A stretch of DNA of 64,000 bases from contig CM054183.1 in the NCBI GenBank assembly GCA_028829895.1, positions 71,333,071 through 71,397,070 of the forward strand. The letters are read 5' to 3'. The first letter of the stretch is position 1, and the number at the start of each line of letters is the position of its first letter. The position numbers and the translations under genes were made by a program. The notes below the pieces were generated by a model, which ran no database searches, was not told the origin of the DNA, and worked only from the letters and a program-made list of their open reading frames with translations. This DNA is from Sinotaia quadrata. Taxonomy: Eukaryota > Mollusca > Gastropoda > Architaenioglossa > Viviparidae. Of this stretch, positions 34,601 through 64,000 are shown one piece after another.

Positions 34601-35264
34601 GGACAGCAAGTTAAACATGATTGAATTTTTTTATATATTTGTTGTGTACATCTGTATTTTATATTGATTTATTGCTATATGTTGTGTAGTGTGAGTGGAA
34701 ATTTAAATTGTTAAAATAAATTTCTGTTTCTTTCTGTTGTTCTTTTGCTATTTCCTTATTGTATATCTGGGGAAAGATTTATTCTTGGTGGTAATGATTA
34801 AGAAGCTGGACATAAAAGAGGACCTTTGTGTGAGACAGAAAATGCAAACTACTACACAGAATATTTTTCAAAATATAAAAATTGAATTACTGAACTAAAA
34901 TTCTTTTATGCTGTAACTTTAATTGTGAAGCCACAGCAAAAGCCATTCTGAATTTCGCTGTGTAGAAAACTGTGTTTGAAATTTCAGACAGTCACCTTTG
35001 ATCTCGACTAAGGATTAAAAGTTCAAAGTGGTTGAATCGAATAGAAGCAGCGGCATGGCCAGACGCTTTGAGAACTGACGCACTGAAAAAACGCTCAGAA
35101 TGCATAATCACGCGCACAGGGGTACCTGATCGCACGTCCGTCACCTTCTAAAGGCACAAGACTTGTCCTAGCAGAGCAGTCTTTGAGTACGGCCAGCCAG
35201 CCATGACTATTCGACACAGGGGAGATTATGTCCGGAGGGAAAGATTAATACGCAAAACCCCCAA

Positions 35265-35460
35265 ATAGTATAAATACCCCATCTGGGCGGAAATTAAATT
35301 TACTCTGAAAATTTAACTTCACAAGTCATGTAAGTCCCTCTGCAGTGAAAAGAGCAGTACCAGAACAAAACATCTGAAATGCTTCGAGGGACAAAGACAA
35401 GAGTTCCAGCAAACAAGATCCAGGCAAGAGCACCATTTACAAAGCAAATTCATCTTTAAC
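35265..35460 (+). promoter_or_regulatory. strong TATA-type core promoter candidate with short ORF
   Basis: AGTATAAATACCCC (TATAAATA at 35269-35276) sits in a GC-richer block (35040-35560). About 100 nt downstream, ATG at 35379 opens a 26-codon basic frame (MLRGTKTRVPANK...). It could be the promoter of an unrecognised gene or of a solo LTR; no boundaries were found. Confidence 0.3.
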
Positions 35461-35576
35461 TTGGAGATCTTGGCTCTGATGTTGCCTTGGTCCAAAGTCT
35501 ACAGTCACTGAGGTATTACTAAGCCAGAACTAAGGAGATAGGACGCCAGAGTTAACAGGGGTTTACTGAGACAAAA

Positions 35577-35910
35577 TGTTCATTATCATAAAGTCACATT
35601 ATGACTGATAAATTAGTGTGTCATCGTTATCGAAATTATTCACATTATGACCGATAAATTAAGGCCATTAACGTGTGTCTTCTTTAACAGTTAAATTCTC
35701 ACCTTACTAGTATATTAGCAATCAATATTTTATTGACGAAGTGTTTCATTGGCAATCATGAACACATATTGACTAGGAAAGTGTGTTCATTAATATGCAG
35801 TAACATATTTGTATTTATAAAGTGGGTGGTACGCAATCATAAACACGTATTGATTGACAAAGTGTGGTAATTGGCAATCATCACACTTGTTTACCTGAAA
35901 ATTTCTGTTT
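35577..35910. other. diverged repeats, no gene
   Basis: Words such as TTGGCAATCATNAACAC and TATTGAYNNANAAAGTG recur at irregular spacing, apparently older relatives of the neighbouring array. Confidence 0.4.
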
Positions 35911-36095
35911 ATTAACAATCATTAACAGCTGAAAATGTGTTATCATTATCAATTATTAACAGCTGAAAATGTGTTATCATTTTATCAATGATTAACAGCT
36001 GAAAATGTGTTATCATTATCAATTATTAACAGCTGAAAATGTGTTATCGTTATCAATTATTAACAGCTGAAAACTTGTACTCATTATCAGTCATT
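35911..36095. repeat. 34-bp minisatellite, about 5 copies
   Basis: AACAGCTGAAAATGTGTTAT + CATTATCAATTATT. Confidence 0.93.
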
Positions 36096-36169
36096 AACAC
36101 CAGCTAGAAACACAAATTCATTAAGCATATTGTGCTGACACTGTAGCCAAACAAAATTATGTACTATAA

Positions 36170-36500
36170 CATTTGCCGGATGTTCGAGGCCTTGTTCGAG
36201 ACAATGAACAACAGAATGTTGTACAGCACGAGGTACTTAGAATATGTCAAACCAGAGTAATCTGTTCGTGACAGTTACTGAGCAAGAGAATGCTGTTCGT
36301 CACAAGAAAATGAGACTGTCAAACCAAAGTAATAAGTTCGTAACAGTCACCAGAAAACAGAATGTTGTATAGACCGAGATACAGAGAATATATATGTCTG
36401 TGATAGTCATTAGACAATATTGTACTGTACGACTTATTGAGAAATTGACAAACCAAAGTAATCTGTTCGTGGCGTATTGGATAACATGATTTTGTACTAG
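36170..36500. repeat. diverged repeat around GTTCGTGACAGT
   Basis: AAACCARAGTAATCTGTTCG and ACAGAATGTTGTA words recur 3-4 times each. Confidence 0.6.
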
Positions 36501-36585
36501 ATGTGACACTTTGTGCAATTCGAATGTGACAAGAGAATAGATCTGCAAATAAAACTCATTAGAATGTAAATGAACCCCCAAAACG

Positions 36586-36835
36586 TGACAGGAGTACTCA
36601 GTATAACTAGAATTTAAAAAACAACTTGACAGGACTACTCAGTATAACTAGAATCAAAAACATGACAGGACTAGGACTACCCAGTATAACTAGAATCAAA
36701 AACATGACAGGACTATTAAGCACAACTAGAATCAAAAACATGATAGGACTATTAAGTACAACTAGAATCAAAAACATGGCAGTACTAAGTATAACTAGAA
36801 TCAAAAACATGACAGTACTATTCAGTTCAACTATA
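36586..36835. repeat. 34-40-bp minisatellite, about 7 copies
   Basis: TAACTAGAATCAAAAACATG + ACAGGACTATTAAGTA. Repetitive frames on both strands (36626-36919 + and 36607-36969 -) are by-products. Confidence 0.93.
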
Positions 36836-37266
36836 ATAGTATGCGTGCGCACACATACAAAGGGAGAGTTGGTTGTTATAATAAAGAGTAAAATTTTCTT
36901 TAAACAGTATCTATTATAAACCAGACACCTACATATTACTTTTTTACTGAGCAGCCAAATGTTGAACATATTGACTTATTTACAACACACTTTGAGAATT
37001 TGGAGTCCTAAGAAAATTTTATCAAGCAAACAAGTGAGTAAGAAATTTGAAAGTCTATGCAGAGTATCGGTAGTTTTCCCAAAACTTAATTATAGTTTTC
37101 TTATATAGAGTATTGTCCCTCGTCACTACAAATCCATGCATTCTAGGGGAGATAATTACTGCTAACTTACAACCAAGTTTTTATATGCTCTGTTTCCTCA
37201 TACGAATACTGTTATACATATAGAAGTCTAGAAGTATACAGGGGGTGTGACAGATTCTTTAAATCT

Positions 37267-37272
37267 GATTGG
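37267..37272 (+). promoter_or_regulatory. inverted CCAAT box upstream of HPD
   Basis: GATTGG lies 75-80 bp before the HPD start codon, the usual place for an NF-Y site in TATA-less promoters. No TATA box is seen. Confidence 0.4.
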
Positions 37273-37346
37273 TTGTGACCAAAACACACCCAGCGAATGA
37301 AAATAACATTAGGACAAGGTGCTTGCGCGTGAACTAGACTGCAAAG

Positions 37347-57272
<19,926 letters not shown>

Positions 57273-57334
57273 CCTTGACATCATTCTCAGATTTCAGGGG
57301 GAGAAATCTCAGAAGAAATTATTTTCACATATGT

Positions 57335-57340
57335 AATAAA
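57335..57340 (+). terminator. candidate poly(A) signal of HPD
   Basis: AATAAA lies 63 nt after the stop codon and is followed by AT-rich sequence. Other AATAAA words occur further downstream, so longer 3' UTRs are possible. Confidence 0.4.
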
Positions 57341-60300
57341 ATTAAAATATTCTTTGGCTTTACTTAGAATTTTTGAAAATTTTCTATTTACTTAGAATTT
57401 TTAAATAATCAGATTTCTAAAAGTTAAATGTATAAAACTATAAACATATATATATATATAACTGCATTGCAGGCAAATTTGTTGTTGTAAATATTGAATT
57501 ATATTTTTGCTACAACAAGAATTAACTTTTAAATGAGTGAGACAATATTTTAATTGATAAAAATTGACAGATAATTTCTTTTTTAATGTATATTGTGATA
57601 GGTGTTTATTCTGTATTGTGATAGCTAGATTTTTATCTTTTACACAAAAGCAGCAGGGTTCTGTTTTGATTCTGGGTCTAATGATAAGCTGCTCAGGCAG
57701 ATGGTTCATTCTTGATGCTCATGTACTTGATGTTCTATTTTGTTACAGATTTACTTTTGTGCTAAAACTTTAAATGAAAATGAAAGTGCTAAAACTTTAA
57801 GTTTTAAATGAAAAAAGTATTGGCATACATTCAATATGCAGTTTAGTTAACTTTCAAAGTGATTGTCTATTAATTAAGTGTACAGTTGATAAATTTATAG
57901 TTTTGATGATTATTGTCTTTTTTCACAAATTTCTGGATTTTTGTTTTATTTTAAATTTAAAACTGGTACTATTTTTTGTTTCTTTCTGTTATTTTATTGG
58001 TGGGATGCTTTTGTGTAATACAACTATTATTGATGTACATCTATTTGATTTTTATTCATTTTGTACTCAGATAGGGCAGATTTAATTTTGTTTGGATTTT
58101 TTTCATTTGGTCCTAAAGAATTTCTTGTAGTTATAAAATCAGTGGATCTGATAAACCACACCAATAACTGAATGCTGTAATTAATCAGTGTAGGAAGAAT
58201 TTTGCAAGGAAGCACAAAATGCAAGAAAATTAGGTGTGATGGTAGGAAACAAAGGAACTAGATGAACTGAAAATTTAATTAAAGCGGTAGAAATTATTAT
58301 GAGGCATTACCGTATGTTAGAAAGTTAGTCACATCTAAAAGTGCAGTACAAGGAACTACATGTTTTAAAGTATTAGCGGCATTGGTAGAAAGTATCACAA
58401 CATTTATTCGGTTAAACCTATTCACATACTTCATTTCCAAGATTTCAGTGTTTCCTGCAGAAAAAAATACATAATTGAAGAGGCCTTTACTGTTATATGG
58501 TGATTTTAAAGTCCTAAACCACAAATAGTGGCATGTATAAAGTTGTGTTCTGTCAAAGTTTTCTGTCTCAAGTGCCGGGTTTTCATTATCTTATGCAATC
58601 AGTTGATTTGTAATAGAGTCACCATATTTAGTTCAAGTTATATATATGTATACCAGTGTATCGCGTTTTATGTGAAATATTTATATCGAATGTTTGTAAA
58701 TTCAACTGAAAATTTAAATATTTTGTACTGGTGTCTAACTTTCTTTATTCCTAAATGATACCATGAATTAAAACAAAATTTATTGCTAATATACACTTAA
58801 ATAGCTGATCAATAGCTCTGATTAGAGGTCGAGAAGTAACTCTATTACACTATAAAATTTACCATCAGCTCTGTTTAGAGATAAATGAATTTAGGTTGCA
58901 CACACGTTTGAATAAACTAGATATTTATAGGTAATTTCAGTTCTTTCAAGCATTATAACTCACTGTTAACAATTTTAATAAATGCTGTTGGTTCAAACAA
59001 AAATTAGAGGTTATTGTTGATACAAGAGATTTATCACCGGATAGAGAAATCACTTGCCAACTTGTAAATCATAGACTTGTTTAGTTCTTATGCAATTAAG
59101 GGCTGTTTAGTAGGAGACACTACTAGAATAGATAATATTTTGTTTGTTAATAAGTACCACGTCTTCATTTGAAAAGACTGCTTTGTAGAACCTTTGTGCT
59201 GTCAGGTCCTTTACTAGTACTATGCCTGGTAAGATTGTGTAGATTGATTGTCACCCAAGTTCTCACAGAAACATACACTTTTTATTTTAAAATATTCTCT
59301 GAGATTATGACTGAAATTTGCTCTTAACAGATACCTAATATCATTGATTTAGCTTATTTGTATGGTTGACAGAGGTACTCTTCACTTAATGTGTAAAACT
59401 AATATTCCTTTCTAAATTCAAATTATATAAGATATTTTGTTTGACAATGATGTTAAATAAAACAGCCATTTCAAGCAACCTAACAGAAAATAAGTTCACT
59501 GAACAGCCTTTATAGTTGTACTGTGATAGAACTTCATTAGTGGTAATTTAAATTCTTCACTGACTAGTGACACAATATTATGGAAGGAAAATTTGAGCAA
59601 ACACCCAACCCCACAACTTACAGGTAATAATTTTATGAGTTTATGATAAGATTAAGAGATGAAAGTGTTTTTGCTTGCTTGTAAAACTTTATGCAAATAC
59701 TTATATATTGCATGTACCAGTGAAGGAGTCAATATAAATTTTTCTATGTACTTTAATTTTATATTGTCTTTATTCAGTATTATTCTTTAATGATGCAATA
59801 ACATTTCAACAATAAAGAAAAGAAAAACAATACAATAATTAAATGTATTTTATCTTAAACTTTTGTTTAAACTTATTTGAAATCGATCCTGCAGCAATTT
59901 ATTTTACAGTCCAATTGCTTTCAGAAATGTTGCTCATAGATTATACTACTATATTTTTTTTATCTCTAAATTTGGTAATATTTTGATTTGACCTTTGTAT
60001 ATAATCTATAAGACATTATACAAGAATCTTCTTTGCTTATTGAATTGGGAGTACCTTTATTTCATATATTTAATTTGCACCTTTGCACTTAATCTTGTTT
60101 TTTTCAAGCTTTGAAAAAATTATGTTTTGCTTGTTAAATGTTTTTGATGCACCCCATAGACTTGCCCATGTACCCATTAGTTTTTCAATAGTGTGCTTAG
60201 CAGCCAGTGGGTTGTCAAAGGCTAGACATTTCATATACAAACAGCAAAGCCTGCTACCAGAACTTATATCTGTATTTGTATGTTGTCATAATTCTGTTTG

Positions 60301-62840
60301 TTCTTTAAACATGTAATTTTGCTAAATAGGCTCCATAATCTTTAAAAAAAAAAATATGATAAACTTTCTTCTGTTGACTCTAAAACACAAAAAACAAATA
60401 TTTGTTCCAGGCATTTTTAATATAAATAAAACAGTGAAACCAAACAGGAAGTTCTGCATGATATATTTTTGATACAGTAGTGCTTAACAGTCAGACAGCC
60501 CACTGGCATTTTTGTTCCACTTATAATGATGCATGGCCCTTAAGGCAGCTCTGTATAGATGCTGTGCATTGTGTAAATTTTGTATGCTTTAAATGTAGTT
60601 CCTTCTGGGAAATTCTGTGATTATTACTTTTTATCATTTTGTTTTTAAGTTTTTAATTATATTTAGCCAAGATAAATTTCACAACTGATTATAAATATCT
60701 AATTTAAACACATACATTAAAAGAAAAGTAGGTTTTCTCAAGTGTAAATGAGTTTTAAGTTTAGAAATCCATTAATTGTTCTTAATATTAACAACTAAAA
60801 TAATTCAATGGTAATTTGTTAAAATAAAATTTCAAATAAGAATCTCAACTCTGACTTTAGAATGTCAAATGCAGAATGATAGTGCATTTGAAATAATGTT
60901 TTTAATTATCATCATTTTCATTTACAAAATTAACAAACATTTAAGAAGACCAAGAACAACCTTTTAGCAGAAATAAAATAATTAATATATAAATATAGGA
61001 AAGATAAAAGTAAACATAGTTGTAAAATAAATAGATACATTAAAGATCAGTCTTTTTTTTTTTTTTTTTTTTAATGAACCCTAAGATTCCACTAAATTGT
61101 GATAATGTATGCAGGAGCATAGTGATGTAAACTAATATATTACAAAAGTTAAATTCCATTCAAATGTGATATTTAATGTACTAATTTAGTTATGTAATAT
61201 GAAACTAAATATATGGTTTCATTCAGTTGTGATAATATGTGGTTTTTAGTGATATGTTAAACACACAATAATAATAATGAATATGTTAAACAACTCTAGA
61301 TATAAATACCTTGTGAGCCTTTTCCAGGTAACAATTCCCTTCAATGCCATTCCAGAAAATGTCAATGCATTCCATTTTATATGACTATTTTCTTCTGAGA
61401 AATTTTAATTACTAATTAGTATTGTAAACTGTTTTCCTCTGTCATTTTGCCTAATGCAACTAATTTTACTAAAATGTTGGAAACAGGAGTAATAATAAAT
61501 AAAAACATATATTAATAGAATAAGAGTGGAAAAACACTTTTTTACATTTTACTTGAAAAAAATTACTCATTACCAACCTCACCAAAGCATGATTTGCAAC
61601 TACATTATAAGTTAGTGCCGTGAACTATTGTTAAATATACTGATTTGTTCAGTTTTATAAATGATAACTAGTGCAAGTGCCTTCTAACAATGAATTTAAT
61701 CATTATACTATAGCCTTACTGGTTTTATATATTCTTGTAAGGATTTACAACATAGCTTGTTTGTTTGTTTTATTTCCTTCAAAAGATTCATAGAAATATG
61801 CCTTCTTTTAGTGCCTTTAGTTATATTCATACCTGTTTTGCATTTTTTCTTTTTTAATTATAAATTTATGTTTTATTTTAATCAGAAATTTATTATATAT
61901 ATGCTTTAGGATGGGATAAGAAATTTTGTGGCTTTTTACTTTTTTTTTGCTTTTAGTATTAACTATGTTGATTTTAACATGTGAACTCATATTTTTATTT
62001 TAAATTCAGTTCATACTCCACTGATGTTTTAACATATACATTTGATGAAACAGAATATCATTACTTGCATTTCAAATAAAAAGACAAGACTCACTTATGT
62101 GTTCTACTCTTTATTTGGAAATGATATGAGGGCATAAAGTGTTTGACAATTTAAACCTGCTTTATGCATAGAAGGAAACTAGTGTCATAGACTACATGAC
62201 AACTATGTGTCTTTCTTCACTGGTAGCTAAAAGCTTGGACATTTCTATATCAGTCAATATTATATCCAACTGAAGTCAAACCAGTACTGACTTTTGGCAT
62301 AGGCCAACAAAGCAGCGGTCTTGGGTGTCAAAATAAAAAATTAAATATTTTTTTTATCCTTTCAAGTTAAATCTCTAAGAATGAGTAACTAAAGAAAGAT
62401 CATGTTGTTCTTTTCTGTTGACTTTGTGCCATTTATCATGCTTTTTAAATGTGTCAGTTCACTTGACTGTCAAGTAAAATTTCAAATAAATTCAAGAGTA
62501 TTTGGTTTCTTTTTCGCTTTGGTATTTTTTTAAACCAAACTTCTATTCCTAATGTGGACAAAACATTTCCTTGCAAGCAGGCAGCCTGAATCCAATAAGA
62601 CAGATATTCATTATTTAATTCATTGCATCTTTTTTTCACCTTCTTAATTATATGATGCTTGAATTATAAGATGAATGTAATGATAATTAAACTAAAAGAT
62701 GTGCTTGCAAACTAAATTGTAAGGGCATTTTTCCAGTTTCTGCAATGGATAAGTATAAAATTTGTGCAAAAAATTGCAAAGATGATGATCAAAAAAAGGA
62801 GCAGCTGAGGAAAAACAAAAATGATCAATGAGGAAATATT
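57341..62840. other. AT-rich region downstream of HPD; no gene recognised
   Basis: May include an extended HPD 3' UTR. Only short frames, homopolymer tracts (T run near 61051-61072) and AATAAA words were seen. Unlike the rest of the window it has few tandem arrays. No RNA gene recognised. Confidence 0.5.
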
Positions 62841-63029
62841 TGAATGGACACTGTGAGAGAAAAGTTGCTAGAGTTATTAGTGGTGATAGTGATCCTGGCA
62901 TTTCTTAAGATATTACCTAATTGTGCTGAGGATTTTGAAGCTGATTCATTTGCAATCATGACTTCTGTTACTTCAGCTGTAGATTCATCTGTTGTGGAAG
63001 TTATCTCTTTGTCTGCTGGTAGAATAGCA

Positions 63030-63430
63030 GAATGGACCCTCACAGCGAATCTCGAAAGGATACAAGCTACTGAAATGAGATGCTTTCGAAGGTTGCTTGG
63101 CATTTCGTATAGAGATCATGTCACGAATGAGGAAATGGGAAACAGAATTAGGCAAGCCATTGGGCCCTATAAAGAGCTATTGGCCATTGTGAAAAAAACA
63201 CAAAATAAAATGGTATGGGCATGTTATACAATCAACAGGGCTTGCCAAGACAATCAAGCAAGGTACTGTGTAAGGAGGGTGAAGGAGAGAAAGACAGAGG
63301 AAAAGATGGGAGGATAACATCTCAGAGTGGACAGGACTGAAAATGAGCAATACTGAATGGAATGGAGGAAAATGGTTGTCACTTTGTCAGGTCATCAATG
63401 GTGCCCCAACAGTTGACAAGACTAAGGGAT
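63030..63430 (+). pseudogene. non-LTR retrotransposon reverse-transcriptase tail, frameshifted
   Basis: In one frame it reads EWTLTANLERIQATEM, then RCFRRLLGISYRDHVTNEE and IRQAIGPYKELL. After a frame change near 63190-63200 it continues IKWYGHVIQSTGLAKTI, and after two stops RKRWEDNISEWTGL, ending at TAG 63428-63430. These are the well-known C-terminal motifs of endonuclease/reverse-transcriptase proteins of LINE elements in many invertebrates. The catalytic reverse-transcriptase region is absent, so this is a 5'-truncated, dead copy, as is usual for LINEs. The open frame preceding it (62844-63029) is not recognisable as part of the element. Confidence 0.88.
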
Positions 63431-64000
63431 AGATAGAGAATAGCTCTAGCATCATGTAACTTAACAAGTGGGTGATTCAATTGTGACTGATAATTCAGAT
63501 CATCAAAATGTGAACATTTCTTGTGAAAGTGTCTTGAATATGTCTCAGAATATCAAGACTCAAATGTGCTGAAATTAAACAATCAATAAAGTTATACATA
63601 GATTTTGTATACTCTGTGACTTAATAAGTTCTGCTTTGAAATGCTGCAAATGAAACAGTGAAATTTTAAAGTTTACAAAAGTATTTATTTACAAATAATA
63701 CATGATTAAGGCAATAGTACTTATTATTTCCATACATCAAAATGTCAAAGAAAATTATTATTATCAGAAATAGTAGCACATAGCTAGCTAAATTAGTAAA
63801 TAGTAACATGGATATAATAGAAGTATATTGCTAGTTTATACACCTAACATATGGATGCACAGATCACACTTAAAAATATAAACACAACAGTTTCTTTATT
63901 TCTATCATAACCATCCCTTCTATTTCTTAGTATTTGTTATCCAAGGCTTTTCTTTCTTTCTTATGTGACCAAGAGCTGTCAATGCTTTCTTAGGAGGTAA
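63431..64000. other. intergenic right edge
   Basis: AT-rich; no feature recognised. The LINE 3' UTR may occupy the first part. Confidence 0.4.

Noticed and set aside
62825..63103. 92-codon - strand frame overlapping the LINE tail
   Set aside because: It runs antisense to recognisable LINE motifs in its last part, and its remainder has no family resemblance.

Overview
This is a eukaryotic, AT-rich window with large introns and no operons. It most likely comes from a lophotrochozoan, probably a gastropod mollusc. That placement is inferred from three things: an invertebrate-type interleukin-17 gene, decayed non-LTR retrotransposon tails of kinds common in molluscs, and an unusual density of minisatellites. 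No species can be named from the sequence alone.

Two protein-coding genes can be reconstructed, both on the + strand. The first (20837-21897, two coding exons) encodes a 238-residue secreted IL-17-family cytokine. It has a signal peptide, an RDKR processing site and the C-x-C / C-T-C cysteine pattern of the IL-17 fold. A TATA box lies upstream and an AU-rich nonamer lies downstream of the stop. The second (37347-57272, 13 coding exons, about 20 kb) encodes a complete 382-residue 4-hydroxyphenylpyruvate dioxygenase (HPD), the tyrosine-catabolism enzyme, with all three iron ligands present. The two genes have no evident functional link.

The rest is mobile-element debris and tandem repeats. The window opens inside the C-terminal part of an R2-like (restriction-like endonuclease) non-LTR element on the - strand. 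At 3.9-4.8 kb lies a decayed ORF1 with zinc knuckles, and at 63.0-63.4 kb the frameshifted tail of another non-LTR reverse-transcriptase protein. At 14.2-15.1 kb a non-autonomous hAT-like element has perfect 8-bp target duplications. A possible solo LTR sits in HPD intron 10.

About 45 tandem arrays with units of 20 to about 100 bp, plus microsatellites, cover roughly a fifth to a quarter of the window by hand tally. They lie between genes and inside HPD introns.

The most noteworthy signals are where tandem duplication touches splicing. The HPD exon 10 / intron 10 junction, with its 5' splice site, is repeated four times at exactly 35-bp spacing. The exon 9 acceptor has a duplicate 46 bp upstream that would lead straight to a stop codon. 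One minisatellite appears to have grown out of a zinc-knuckle coding sequence. All coordinates and alignments were made by eye.
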